A stretch of DNA of 64,000 nt from Rhypophila decipiens (taxonomy: Eukaryota > Ascomycota > Sordariomycetes > Sordariales > Naviculisporaceae), in the NCBI GenBank assembly GCA_033297075.1, contig MU858104.1, positions 1 to 64,000 on the forward strand, in the 5' to 3' direction. The translations under genes were made by a program, and so were the position numbers. This document shows, piece after piece, positions 41,704 through 54,377 of this stretch; the first letter of the stretch is position 1, and the number at the start of each line of letters is the position of its first letter. Below the pieces are notes generated by a model. The model was not told the origin of the DNA. It worked only from the letters and a program-made list of their open reading frames with translations, and searched no databases.

Positions 41704-42774
41704 CGCGAGCGGACCGAAAGCGAAGGAAGGAAGAGGGCAAGGGGATCAGGGCAGCATGCCCGGCCGGCTGCACCAAATGGACGTTGGAGTTTGGAGCAAG
41801 GGAGAATAAGTGAAGGGGGTGATGAAGAGATAATCTTGAGTAGTGAAGAACCAAACGCTGGTTCGCGGTGCGCACTTTCGACAGTGGTCTGGATGCCAAA
41901 TCCAGCTGTGGGTGTGTTCCTGCACGCATTGACCGGGGTTCCGCTGAGCATCATCGTACTTGATGAAGAGGCGGCGAATGGGCTCGCTGCGACGTTAGGG
42001 ACCACCGTCAGCGACGTTGGCACTATTGATGCGGCCCTGGCAGCCACTGGCTTGGAGCTTGACAGACACCAAGGCGGGAACCGTTGGGTTCCTGCTTTTC
42101 ATCCAGATTCTAAGAAACGAACGTTACGACGTTGTGCCTTGGTTATTGCGTCGTGGATCCAATCAGCCGTCACCGACTGGGATCGGCTCGGGCCTGCCTA
42201 TCGTCATAGTTCTCAAAAGTACGGGCGGACAACCAGGAATGACATGGAGCTACAAATGAAATTCGAGGGTAATTGCTGCCAACAAACACGTTGTGCCGAA
42301 AAAGATAGCATCAGCGAGTTGGGAATGGTAGGATTCTCGCCATGGACGACGTAATGCGTCCGAAGAGGGGCGCCGGATGATGCATGTCGAGCCCACCAAT
42401 AGCCGACAACATTGGGCCTTTGGGTGCCTACTTGGACCAATGTCCGGCTCCTATTTAGCCCGTTCTCACCCAGCTTTTTCAATATTGTAGGCAGAGACCT
42501 CAGCCCAAGATAAGACGCAGTGGAATCCACGATTACAAGGTGGTGATATTCTCGGGTCGATGCGCAGAATAGAACGCCACCACTGTCGTATTGAGAGGTT
42601 GAGGTGATGTGTTGGCCCAACTCGGACCGACAGCTTGCAGAGCCCCGCCAAATATCGACTCACTGGCCCGGTTCAACTGGAGCCTGACCCTTCTGGAGCA
42701 ACCGGATCTCACAGCGACGACGTCCATGTTCATTTAGAGACCTCAAGTCGCTGCAGCCGCTCATTTTATACACG
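41704..42774. other. gene-free stretch with overlapping open frames
   Basis: Open frames of about 190-200 codons exist on both strands (41791-42354 + and 41439-42047 -). They overlap each other, and one overlaps the membrane protein gene; neither shows a domain. I read the stretch as two divergent promoters. Confidence 0.45.
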
Positions 42775-43606
42775 ATGCGACTGAGGACTGGCATGGTGCT
42801 TTACGCCAGCCAAGTCGCCCAAGCCGAACTGTCATATAGCTTTCGGAGCGGCCCGAACCCGGCGGCTTTCGAGCTTCATCGGCGGCAGGATGGATACAAC
42901 CCGGAATTCGGGACGTGTGGGATCGGCGTGACATGCGCCGAAGCCTGCGGGGATGGCTTCGAATCATGCAGCGCTAGAGACAAGAGTCTCTTGTTCTGCT
43001 ATAATCCGGGTGCAGGTCAGACCTGTTGTCCAGGAGGCAGTGGACGTGAGTCTTGGGCCCGAAATGACAGTCTGTCACTTGACATCTGATGAGTCTTGTC
43101 CAGGTGCCTGCGATGCTGGATATTATTGTGCCACTGATCCAGAGGAAGGGCAAACATATTGCTGCGACGAGGTATGTGCGCGATGCCCTGACCAGGTCTT
43201 GATCGGTCGGCGCAAGATGTTGACGGCATGGCAGGAATTGGACCTTGCCCAGTGTGCATCCGATCTTGGAATCCCAAGTGCGGTTGTACCGACAACTGCC
43301 ACTCCAAGTGTGGCCAAGACATTGTCATCAACCACAACCTCGACATCAAGGACCAAGTCGAAAACGACAAGAGTCCCTTTGAGCACCACAACGTCAACTC
43401 CTCAGACATTGCCAACATCAATGTCAAGTGTTGCGAGCCCGCCGACTACGGCGGCCACAACAACGTTGACGTCGAGCAGGGGCGCCAATCACACCACAAC
43501 GCGAGCTCCCACGACCTCCATCGTTACCGCTGCGGCACTCTCCAACTCGGTGTTGCGTGTCTGGGGAATAGGGCCCGCCTTGATTGTGTGGGCAGTCATG
43601 AGATGA
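42775..43606 (+). CDS. cysteine-rich, Ser/Thr-rich surface protein, probably GPI-anchored
   Basis: Exons 42775-43045, 43104-43171 and 43253-43606 encode 230 residues. The introns are 58 nt and 81 nt (GTATGT donor; in frame and open). The N-terminus up to AQAELS looks like a weak signal peptide and the start may differ. The Cys module runs from H-R-R-Q-D-G-Y-N-P-E-F-G-T-C through C-A-E-A-C-G, LLFCYNPGAGQTCCPGG and A-C-D-A-G-Y-Y-C to Q-T-Y-C-C. A Thr/Ser-rich, presumably O-glycosylated region follows and the end is a hydrophobic LRVWGIGPALIVWAV tail, the usual GPI-attachment layout. The Cys pattern matches a widespread fungal surface protein family of unknown function. Confidence 0.78.
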
Positions 43607-45049
43607 AAGACGAAGTCCTTGACATATGGGAACACTGATTGATGCGAGGCCTCCGTGAATGAGTGAACAATAACATTCTGCTACCTTGTGGAGCAGTGAG
43701 TCGTGGCAGGAGGGATCCCTTGAGAGGCGAGCGGAATCTCGGCAGGATGGGGCGGTGTAGTAAGCTTGGAAGCGTGAGCCAAGAAGTCCAAGAAGGTTGA
43801 CGAGATGAGACCGATGGAGAAGTAAAACAAACACCAAGCACGATGAAATCACGAAAGAAACGGGACAGGCATTTGACTGGGAAGCCTGTTTCGTTTCGTT
43901 CAGTTTCGTGTGGTTACCTGGCGTCTGGTTGCTGCAGTGGTTCAGCGGGTTCAGGTTGTGGCCAGGAGAGTGCTGAGGATGAGGTGGCGTAAGGAGTCTG
44001 CATATCTGCCGTGCTGTGAAACGATCAACGACGAGAAAAGGCGCTCCAAAAAGGATGATGAGGGCGGCGGCAAGGGAAAGGAGGATTGTTATTTCGGTCG
44101 GTCGGTCACCTGGTAAAAAATTTCGGCAGATATGACTCGTAATCGATGGATCTTGGGCATTCTTGGACCTTGAATTTCAATTTGGATATCGAGAATTCAA
44201 GAACAATGCTCTTGTTGGCGCTTTTGAACATCTTGACTGACAGAAATTTGCTCGAAATGAGTGCACCAATTGCGATTCCGAGCTTGGTCAACGGCGATCA
44301 GGATAAACTCAATCGCTGTGCCGGTTCGTCCAATTAGCGATCGTTGTTGGGGGGCGCTAAGCCGTGACGAGCAAGACCCAGACATGGAACTCGTCTCAGA
44401 ACAAACCGTGAACCCCGGAAAGTGGTTCGTGCACCGCCGGGCTTTCCCGCTTTGAGCCTAATTCAAGACCCCTCCTGGCACCTGCACGACCCTGTACCTG
44501 CATCTCTGTGGTGGAGGCATTTGAGGTGGGTGCCCCTTTTCCCATGGTGCAATCTCATTCTCCTGGCTTGGCCTTGTCACGTTCGCCTTCTGTGGACACT
44601 GGACACTGTCCGTCCGGTGTTCAGTTCGTCATTCTTTCCCCAGCAATCTGTTTGTGTTCTCTCCTTCCATCCAATCCTTCCCGAGACATTGGGACCACTC
44701 CGGGCAGCCACTGCAGCAAGGCTCGTTCACTCTTTTCGCAAAGAAACAACTCACACTCTCTCTTTTCCCCTATCTTGGTCGACCACGACATACGCTCTCT
44801 CTCCCCATCCAGGTCGTGGGCCCAACAAGTGCCTAGACACAGTCATTTTCTTCAATTTTCGATTCTCATCGTGGTCTTTTTACCTTTTTACTACATCGTG
44901 TTCGCCTGGTGCAATCCGAACGTTTTCCGAAAGCGATCTTGCGAGTTTCGAGATCCCCCCACAATCCTTTTACAGCTTTGAGCTTTGTTTGAACCAACCT
45001 TTTATGATATCGACAAGCAACTCATCACCGCCACATCACAACCGAGACG
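43607..45049 (+). promoter_or_regulatory. long upstream region with pyrimidine-rich leader of the GH16 gene
   Basis: From about 44420 to 45049 the + strand is strongly C/T-rich with runs such as CTCTCTCTTTTCCCC. Such CT-rich leaders are common in strongly expressed fungal cell-wall and glycolytic genes. An open frame of 254 codons (44422-45186) crosses it but has biased composition and overlaps the enzyme start, so I treat it as chance. Nothing else is seen from 43607 to 44400. Confidence 0.5.
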
Positions 45050-46958
45050 ATGCTTCTGCCTCGGCGGTTTCTCGCCTCAGCCGTTGGGCTGCTGGCTTCC
45101 TCAAATCTCGTCCACCACGTCGCCGCCCAGGTCACGACCGATTGCCAACCTCTGAACACGACCTGTCCCCCCAACCTGGCACTTAGTACGGATCTCACGA
45201 CTCACTTCAACAGGACCCCAAAGGCGGAATTCTGGGAGACGCACGTTGGACCTGTGGAGTACGATGCCGAGAAAGGGGCCATGTTCACCGTCAACAAACA
45301 GGGAGACTCGCCGACGCTTCGAAGCAAGTTCTACTTTTTCTGGGGCCGTGCCGAGATCTGGATGAAGGCTTCGCATGGACGCGGCATCGTGAGCTCCATC
45401 ATGTTTTTGAGTGACGACCTTGACGAAATTGACTGGGAATTCTTGGGCGGTGACCCCGTCAATGCTACGACGAACTACTTTGGCAAGGGCATTCTCGACT
45501 TCACAAAGGGCGAATACCACCCCGTCGGAGGAGTCCAGGATGACTATCACAACTACACGATACACTGGACCAAGGACGCCCTCAACTTCTACGTCAACAA
45601 CGTCCCGGTCCGCACTCTACTTCCCAAGGACGCCAACAATTCACAACGCTATCCCCAAACTCCCATGCGTGTCTATCTCGGCATCTGGGCTGGCGGCGAT
45701 CCTAGGCTTCCCGAAGAAACTCGTAATTGGGCGGGCGGTGACACGGATTACAACGCCGGCCCGTACACCATGTTCGTAAAGAGTGCCCAGGTTCAAGATT
45801 TCAGCACCGGCAAGGAATACGTATACGGCGACAGAAGCGGCTCGTGGGAGAGCATCCAAATCACCCCGTAGGTCTTTTTGCTTTGCTGGTTCCATCAGAT
45901 TATGCCATGTGGGATTCATTCACTAACGTCGTCCACTTTGCAGGGGCGAGTCCAAGGTTGTCGAGGTGATCAATACGCCTCCCGAAAAGTCCATGGCTGA
46001 GAAGTGGGAGGAACTGCCATCAACGGCAAAGACGGCGATATATGCTGGTGCTGCCGGTGTGGGTGCTATCATCATCGTGCTCGCCGTGTTTTACTGCATT
46101 CGCCAGAGACGGCGTGGAAATCGGGAGGCCAAGATTGCCGAAGCCAAGATGCAGGAAGAAAGACTTGAGCTGGAGCGTTACAAGCAGGCCGGCATCGACC
46201 CTGACAGCTTTATCGCAAACGGGCACGAGTACAATGCCAAGGAAATGCGCGATGATGGCATCTCGGATAAGGATAGCTACAGCGTCCCCAACACCGCTGC
46301 TGCCACGCCAACCACGGCCACGGCAAACGAGAAGTGGGGGACTACCGCTGCAGTCGGTCTCGGCGCTGCAGCCGGAGCTGGCGCGGCAGCCGGTGCTGCG
46401 GCCGCTGCCAATGCCAACGGCGGTATGCGCAGTCCCATGCCGCTCTTGAGGGATGGAGCCCAGTCACCGCACAGCCCCCAGTCCGCTGGATTCAATGCCC
46501 CGTACTCGGATCGTCCTGCCCCTGGAGCCGCCGCTTTCAACGCCCCGTATGCCGACCGGTCCGCCAACACCAAGTCACCGGCACCCAGCATGAACTATGG
46601 AGGAGCCCGTTCCCCTCCTCCCATGGGTGACATGCGTTCCCAGAGCCCGGCTATGGGACCCGGCAGTCCTGCCATGATGGCACACAACGCGCAGCAGAAT
46701 TTCCCACATCAACCTGTTCGCAGCTTTACAAGTCCTGCGCCCGGCCCAATGGCTTCACCTCCTCCGCAGCAGCAGCCTGGTTTCAACTTGGCGCAGCCTC
46801 AACCACAGCGCAGCTTCACCACAACCGGCTACCCCAACGTGCCCAACCAGCAGCAGGGCGGCTTCGGTGGCCAAGGTGGACACGGTGGAAACGGTGGAAA
46901 CGGTGGAGGGTGGAACCAAGGCGACCAGGGATACTGGAACGGCGGATATGGCAGATGA
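45050..46958 (+). CDS. GH16 Crh-type chitin-glucan transglycosylase with transmembrane tail
   Basis: Exons 45050-45867 and 45944-46958 (76-nt intron) encode 610 residues. A signal peptide (MLLPRRFLASAVGLLASSNLVHHVAAQ) is followed by C-Q-P-L-N-T-T-C and the GH16 domain to about residue 270. The catalytic motif is D-E-I-D-W-E-F-L-G, the E-x-D-x-x-E core. Members of the Crh family transfer chitin onto beta-1,6/1,3-glucan in the cell wall. Instead of a GPI signal there is one transmembrane helix (about residues 300-325, AIYAGAAGVGAIIIVLAVFY), a basic R-Q-R-R-R-G stop, a charged helix (EAKMQEERLELERYKQAG), an Ala-rich stretch and a Pro/Gln/Gly-rich tail of about 230 residues ending in GG-N/H-GG repeats. 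Confidence 0.93.
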
Positions 46959-47658
46959 ATAAATAGTCGACAACTCGCAAGCAATCTTCACGACGATATC
47001 TCATGATGCCGTTATCCCATTTCCACATCTTTCCAGGATATACATGGCAATGGATGCCTCTTTTATTCTTTTTTTTCTTGTTACGTTTCCCAGACTTTCT
47101 TTGTGTTTACCTGTGGGGAGAACCGGTCGGTGTCCCGGTTTTATTATTGTACATAGCGCCTGGAGTCTTTCCAAGCAAGCTGGCAAGGGATAGCCCGAAC
47201 ATACAGGACAGCAGGTGGGCAACGGATCATTTTATGAACATGGAATATGTCGGCATATTTTTTCGAGCATCGCGGAATCGATATCTACAATTTGGCCTTC
47301 CTTCACTTTGCCAAGTATCTCTTGACTCGAGGCTTGTGGCGCCTGGCAGAATGTCTTCTCCCTGAAGGCCTGAGCTGAGCTTTTGCACTTCACAATGGTT
47401 ATCGCTGCACTACGTACTGCATATTGGGGCTCCATATTTGACTTTATTGCGTGTTGTCCTTTTTTGGCAGTCACAAATCTTTACTCGTTAGGCCGTGCAA
47501 AGATTCCAGCTTTAAGCCCCTTTCTTTAACGCGAAAGCCAACCAATCAGCATCGTGGAAAGTGCCAAGCCCTGAAAAGCCGTTTCAGGAAAACTTTACGG
47601 GATAGGATGAAATTCTGACCCCGAGTCTCAACGCACAGAGGATCCGCCTGGCTAGTCA
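46959..47658. other. 3' flank of GH16 gene
   Basis: No gene is seen between the enzyme and the tRNA-Lys. Confidence 0.45.
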
Positions 47659-47746
47659 GCCCGGCTAGCTCAATCGGTAGAGCGTGAGACTCTTATTCAA
47701 GAGATCACCAATCTCAAGGTTGTGGGTTCGACCCCCACGTCGGGCT
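47659..47746 (+). tRNA. tRNA-Lys (CUU) with a 15-nt intron
   Basis: Acceptor arms are GCCCGGC and GTCGGGC (one G-T pair), with D arm TAGCTCAATCGGTAGAGC. The anticodon stem is TGAGA/TCTCA with loop CTCTTAA once the intron at 47696-47710 (after position 37) is removed. The T arm is GTGGG-TTCGACC-CCCAC. The intron position is the standard eukaryotic one. Confidence 0.95.
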
Positions 47747-50700
47747 CAATTCCCGGCGATTGATTCGTCTGTTCTTTTTTGTTTAATTATATCTAACCCA
47801 TATATTCATTCGGTCGGTCGTTGACTTTTTCTTTTAACAGGTATTTATTAATTAGGTTCTTGTTTTACATATATTTTGTCTTTTTTTTTTTTTGTTTGTT
47901 TTGTTATTCAAAGTTTCTTTCCTGTCCAGCCTCTATTCATTCTACGACATCATACATCCAATCTCAAAGAGTTGGTACTGAGTTGTCGAAATAAATTGAC
48001 CTGAAAGTCGGAATTCAAACAGAATAAGCAAGATTTCCCATACCGAAAACCCGTTCCAGTCTAGCACTATAATCTAATACCAGACCGAGCTGAATCAAGA
48101 TGAGTTGCTTCCAGATATGGAATAAGGCACAATCTTATGTTATGGTATACCTAGCTCGGAGTTATCCGTTCAGTATATAACTAGATATCACATTATTACT
48201 GGGTAAGGATTACGTCAATTAAATCTAGTAAAAAGTCGTCTTCTGGAAAGAGATTATCTTTGTATACCAAGTTGATTGTTCATCATACGTCTCCTTATGT
48301 TCGCCCGGCCTACTAGATAATTTGATGCTAGATGGAACCCAAGAGTCACGCTGGGGATTGGGGAGTAGCCTTTGTGGAGGAAAGGTTCTTTATTTGGGGT
48401 GAATGGGAGAATAAGATAAGAAGACGTTTTCAAGGGTGCTTCCGAAACCGCCGCGGACAACATGTCATCATGAACCTGTACCTCGGTCTTCCACGAGCCC
48501 TTCCGCTCAACTCTCTTGGCCGTTTAAACCTACGCAACATCAATGATCCTGAAGAATGAAAAGGCTGGGACGATAGATGGGGCTATGATCGGCCGCCCGT
48601 CATAATGGCCAGTGGGTGTTGTTCAATCAAGGTCGGAGCGCATGGATGGATGCCTGCAGTGGGCGTCTAGGTACTGGGGAAGGAGGTACGGACCGAGACT
48701 GCGGGCGGTGTTGGAAGTCGTTCATCGGAAAGAAGTGGCAAATAGTAGCATTAGAAAACTGTTGAGCAAGAAATGCAAATCAACTGACAGGTAGACATGG
48801 ACTATCTATCAGCGGCTAACCCGGCAACTGTAGGGAACTCCGAGTCGCCCAGAGACGACTCTGCCCGCCACTGGCAGCGGGACGGCAGAGTGCGAGAAGG
48901 CCCGTCAACTCGCAGGCATCTCTGACAGGTGAAGGCGCCCAACCAGGTCGACTACTATGACCCGCAGAGTCAGACTCTTCGTTCGTTTATTTTCTGACAG
49001 TTTGAGAAGCATGATCAGCACAGCCCATGAATGAGACCCCACGCTTTCTTGTTTCTTATGCGTGTACCTCTGCATCGTTACTGGAAGACTGAAGGCAGGA
49101 CTCGGGTCGACGCTATGGGGTCCGGTGTAAGTTCAGCCCTGAAAGGACGGTGGAACGAGCACGACGGCCGACAAACTTTCCTGTCTTGGTTTCTCGGCAC
49201 ATCATTGGCTGAAGAGTAAGAAGAGGACCTCAATCACCAGAGAGCAAAAATGGAAACCTCCGGGCCATGACCGTTGAAGGAGGATTCAGGCTACCCAATC
49301 CGAAGCCAGATGGTCTGCTCTCGGGAGTAGCCAACAGAGTTCTTGGTCAGGGGTAGTTCTCAACGGTCAACAATCCGGCGAGACTGAATTGATCAGGTTT
49401 CCGAGCAGAGCTGGTTCCCGGAATCGCCTCAACTGCAATCACACCCGGTGACTCGAAGTGAGGCAGTGAGGTCAAAGTTCGACGGATGGCTTGTTCCGGG
49501 AGACAGCTCCCGGATGAACTCAAGCCCGGGGCCAAGCTATGTCCCAAGGCCGGTCAAGCTTCCCATTTCCACCGGTATATTTCGGAAGAGTGCCTCGGAC
49601 GTTATCAACAAATCGAGCTCGCTCCGAGTCCTCAGATATGGAAACGACTTACACCAGATATGGTTGTTGGGGTTGTGGCGAGCGCCACATCATCACCTGG
49701 CACTTCGGTTCAAGCCGTGTGTGTCGTATGGCCTGTGCCAACAATACACTTTTAAAATATAAACCGCTTGGTTTGCGAAAACTCCATCCGGATGGAGCGT
49801 CCATCCATGATCTTCAAGATAATGTCCAGATATGGAAGCGGATTGTGGCGATTTTGCTGTGGCGGTGCACGCTACATGACGGTTAAGAAAATGCAGGCCA
49901 ATCACAAATTCCGGCGACAGCTCCGGGGAAGACGTTCTCTGCGTGCGTCGTGTAAGCAGGTTTGTGGCCTAGAGCAGCCGGTGCAGGCTCTGCTTGGTTG
50001 GCACGTCATTAGGTCGCCTGGTTGCCCACTTGTCCGACTGTTTTTTTCTCGCCTAGTTCCGTACCGTAAGAGTCCTCCAAGCTAGGAATTTGCGATGGAT
50101 GAAATGCAGTCAGGAGCGCCGGCATCTTGGCTGCTTTTACTCCAGGTCGCAATGTCGGGAGACTCTGCATCCGAGTCGATGCGATGAACATACGAGAAAC
50201 CAGAGGGCCTGGGTCGCACAGAAACACTGCGTCTCAGATCCGAACCCTTGTCTAGCTGTTGAGATCCTGTTTTTGGGGACGAAGGCGCACATCTAGACCG
50301 TCAAGAATACGCACTATACCTACGAGCAAGTGCAGTGTCGTCTTCTTTGGGCGGTGCAAGACGCAAAACATGCACCTTGGAGGCTGCCGGGTAAATTGGT
50401 GGGATGGGGTTCGTGGCTCTCGAGGGTGTTGATCTTCAAGCAGCCTCACGAGTGCCGGTATCGACGTTCTTGGGCGAGTGATAGCGCCATGTCCCGAGCT
50501 CCCGGTGTCGCCCCTGAACCGCTGGAAATGCGACGGAGAGATTGGAGCTCGCCAAACCTTGTCTATTGTTCTTTGGACATGACCTCGTGTGGTTGGGAGT
50601 TGCCATGAGAGCTGCCAAGCTCTGGGGCATTGATCGGCAATGGCATCTCGTGATAATCTCCCCTGCAGAAAAGCTATCTCTTGAAGTACGATGTAGCGGC

Positions 50701-53700
50701 TGCTTTCCGTGTTGAGATTTGTGTATGACCTGATGACCTGTGTTGATCACAGACGATCCAGTAAAGAACATCAAGCCACATGGTAATTCATTTTTTACCT
50801 TGGGTGACTGGCAGACTGCCAACTCTTGGGATGTCAAAAACGTGTAGGCACACTAGGATCTCTTATGCATGGCGGCGATCTGGAGGATGGCGTCAGCCGA
50901 CTGTCAAGGTTGCCTGTGGCGCTCTGCTGTGGCTGAGTTATAGTAGGAATAGAATACACGTCTTGATTTGGTAAACTTGGTGCTGGCCGATCGCTGCAGG
51001 TCTTGAAGTTGTTGTCATCACACAGCGACCTCTTTGGGTTGCAATGATTGCCATGGTTTTGGTTGCAGGGATAGACAGTTCAGAACGGGAAGAGCAACAT
51101 CGTCATAATTGCCCGAATTGGGCCGTCGTTGACGGGTCACGTAATATTTGTGCAGATTGTACATGTAAAAGTAGTGAACCTGGAATTGAGCGACGTAGTC
51201 GTACGTGTTTGAGGCTCTCGAGGTTGTCATGGATATAAAGACGGTGTCTCGGCAAAGACGGCAAGGGTAAAAAATGTGGTGTGGTCGACTCTGTTGGATC
51301 TTTCCAATTTTTGCTGGAATTTTCCGGGCCTGTGTTCATGAAGCATTCATACCGCGGGGGGTCCCGAGGGCTACCGTCCAATCCCGTTCCCGCCAAGGGG
51401 GTCTGGGTCAAGTCCCCTGTAGAGTACTGTAGACTACTGTAAGACGCTAGCGGGCATGTGAGGCCGGCCGCCCACCTAGGCGGGATCAGGTGGGTGAGGG
51501 GCATGAGGGTTCTCATTCTCCAACCCCTCCTCGTCCTGGATCCTTCAACGCTGCACGCGGACCCTGCATGGATACATGTACTGATGAAGCAGCTTGAGAA
51601 CAACATGAAAGTTGGACGAGAACAAAGTTGGAAAACAAAAGGACGAAAGAGCATGACAGGCCGGATTACCGGTGCGACACGATGCAGATGATTCAAGCTT
51701 TGCACATATGAGGAGAGCCAACCAGTGGCCCCAGTCATGGCGCTGAAGCAACTCGAAATCAGCTGCAAGTACAGTACCGTACAGTACAGCACAGCATTCC
51801 ACGGTAAATACTGTACCTCAATGGTGGTCCAGGTTGCTAGCCGTCAGTGACTTTATCAATACATTTATTTATCTTATTAAAACAACGCATTTACATGCCT
51901 AGTAAGGGGCCTATTTACAATTTATCAGGGCCTCCATGAGTCTCTGGTTAGGTAGTGCAGGTTGACTACACTATTTACCCTAGAATACTGTATATATCCA
52001 TGTCGCTGTTCAACGGCCGGATTCCGGTATTCATGTGCAATACCGGTATCCCGTACTCCACTTCATGTTGGACAAGCGCCGACTTGCGGTCTGGCCGTCG
52101 GGGACTAACTAGGGAGTAGTGCCTCAGCTCAGCTTCTTGCATGTGTCTTCTCCGCTACCTGCAATGATGTGTTTTTTAGAGCAAGTTGCGATACCTAGTA
52201 TTCGTCCGCAACGGCCCACAGCCCGGACCGAGTGAGGTCTATCGTTCCCGGCGTCACACCATACTGTACCATACTGTCCCATGTTCCGATCTTTATCTCA
52301 TATCATCCATGTCCTCGGTGACTGCTACCCGGGGTTTCATGCCGCCGCCTTCTCCTGCAGTCCACCACGACACGCACCACAGGTTTCCTCTGCATGTTGT
52401 GCACTAGCTGAAGAAACATTTGGTGGATTCGAGCGGCATCTCATGGTAAACTGGCCGAGGTCAAGTATCCATCATCAACAATGCCATCATCGAGAATCCA
52501 GTACGTATGTTCCCGGATAGAGCAGCTGAGATCCAGGATGCCCGTGTTCGGGAGAAATATTCCCTGGTGCCCAGCAATTTTCGTTACCAATTTCCAGTGG
52601 AGGTATCGGGCGACACGCGGGTCCGGAGCTGGAACTGGCGAAGTTGCTGAATCGTTGGTGAAGCGATACCACTGAGGGGGAAAATAGGAAAAAGAGAATT
52701 AATAAATAAGGTGGATCTAGGGAAGCGACAGGTCAGATAAAAGAGGAAACAATTACTGTGGACTGGGGCCCGTACACGAAACATAACCGACAAAAGTCGA
52801 CAAAAACAGTGAAAGCAGCCCTAACGGGTACAACGGCCTAACCCGAATCGCGAAAGTTCGAGAAATGCAGCGATCCCAGTCCAGACTTTCCTTGTAGGGA
52901 AATACCTTAAGGTGCCTACCCTTGTACCCAATGAACCCATTTGACAGGGGCCCTGGGGCCGACCTGACCGTCTGCAGTGTCCGCAAACTCCCCACTATCA
53001 GGGACCATTTTGGGTGGCCCAGGGGGGGCGCATCAAGATTCTGCGTTGCCTTGCGGACCTATCATGTACCGCATATCCACTCCAGGAGCAAAAGCTCCGG
53101 ATTACATGCTTCGAGGTACCGCATTTAGGAGGACGAAGAACTGCTGTCAAGGACAGCAAGCCATAGCATAGCCCAGAGAGAAACACCCGCACCTACACCC
53201 GTACTGGCAACTTCAATGTCCCTTGCCTGCGGATGCCTGTGCTGGTTTTTTTTTTCCTTCGCAGAAAGACCGGCCCTACACGGAATACACTCGCTTTACA
53301 TGCGCAAAACTTTTCAGGACTTGACTTGAATATTCCGTGATTTTCTTTTTATTTCTTCCCGCATCACTCAGCAAATATGAAGACTTGTATTTTAGTCCCG
53401 TGGGACTAACAAGATCGAAATATCCTTTCCCTTTCCAAATACCATCCTAGGTGGCTTGCCCATCGGACGCTGCCCATGCTTAGCTCTTTGCCACATCCTC
53501 CAGTCTGTCTCGTTTATAGGCTTTCTTACAGTGTAGTGTAAAAGCCCTTCGGATACTCTGTGTGAACAGCCTGCCTAGGTCTACATGTCAAACGCTCTAC
53601 AGCCCTACCATATTCCAGTGATTCACACTTGCCCATTCCACACTGCTCCTGCCATTGCAGAAAGGTATCTCAACTTCCTTTTTTAACTTGCTTTTCGACC

Positions 53701-54176
53701 CTTACCCTCCCCTGCCCCCAATGTTAAGCCACACGACACACCTCCTTTCCTTCCCTTAGCCGTCCAACCGCCTCTGAGGTCCAGTGGCAAGCTGCCTGCG
53801 GGTACGGTTGGACAGCAGTTTCCCTCCTATCTGTCCCATGCCAAGGCAATTGGATCACTAGGAGACGCAACTGCCCAGCCCCTGACCATACCACGGACTC
53901 AACTTTCCGTAAACAACAACCCGCCCAGCGTATGATGGATGCCCGCTGAGCGAGCCACATCGCCAACTCCAGCCACATCTCGACCAAGGATTACAAAGTC
54001 AACTAACTCCTGTCGGCCACATTCGTACAAGCACAAAGAACTAACCGCACTCAACAACTCAGTTCATCAGACCATCTCAGTCCATCAGTCCATCAGGCCT
54101 TTTCAGTCTTTGCTTCAACGCCCACTTCTTCCGTCTCCCGCACAGATTCCCACCTTGCCCTGAGCCACGAATATTA
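47747..54176. other. 6.4 kb gene desert
   Basis: Only short frames on both strands are present, none with a domain, signal peptide or splice-supported extension. T-rich runs lie near 47881-47893 and 53249-53259. No terminal repeats, target-site duplications or transposase remnants could be identified by eye. A cluster of TACTGTA heptamers is listed separately. Confidence 0.5.
51424..52280. repeat. cluster of TACTGTA / TACAGTA heptamers
   Basis: Seven exact copies of TACTGTA or its complement TACAGTA occur in about 850 bases: near 51425, 51434, 51770, 51780, 51809, 51986 and 52262. Several are embedded in the near-palindrome GTACAGTAC. Two pairs are tightly spaced. Confidence 0.6.
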
Positions 54177-54377
54177 ATGTGCGTTGAGCACATTACTAAC
54201 GAGTGCATAGCTTGCGGGAAACCGTACCTGGTCTATGTCGAATTCTGTCAAGACTTTCACCCTCCACTGCTGCGCTGTCCCCGAGGCACAATAGTCGAGC
54301 GAGAGGAAATGGATGAGGGCGGCTGCCCGAGCCCAGTGTGTCCGAACAGCCGGAACGGAGGTTGTGTGGTGATGTAG
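54177..54377 (+). CDS. small cysteine-rich protein with C-terminal CaaX motif (putative)
   Basis: A 66-residue frame starts MCVEHITNECIAC. It holds eight cysteines (a C-x2-C near residue 10, then at about 24, 34, 50, 55 and 63), the phrase LLRCPRGTIVE, and GGCPSPVCPNSRNGG. The last four residues are C-V-V-M, a good farnesylation (CaaX) motif. The cysteine pairs suggest a zinc-ribbon-like fold, as in several uncharacterised short fungal proteins. A C/T- and A-rich leader precedes the ATG. It is small enough to be chance; the cysteine pattern is the main argument. It converges on the epimerase gene. Confidence 0.45.
   Translation: MCVEHITNECIACGKPYLVYVEFCQDFHPPLLRCPRGTIVEREEMDEGGCPSPVCPNSRNGGCVVM

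Noticed and set aside
41439..42354. Overlapping 203- and 187-codon frames on opposite strands
   Set aside because: They overlap each other and the membrane protein gene, with no recognisable domain, signal or splice context.
44422..45186. 254-codon + strand open frame upstream of and overlapping the GH16 start
   Set aside because: Composition is that of a C/T-rich leader; no domain is seen and it overlaps a clear signal-peptide start in another frame.
47747..54176. Transposon remnant
   Set aside because: No transposase or reverse-transcriptase motif, terminal repeats or target-site duplication could be found by eye.
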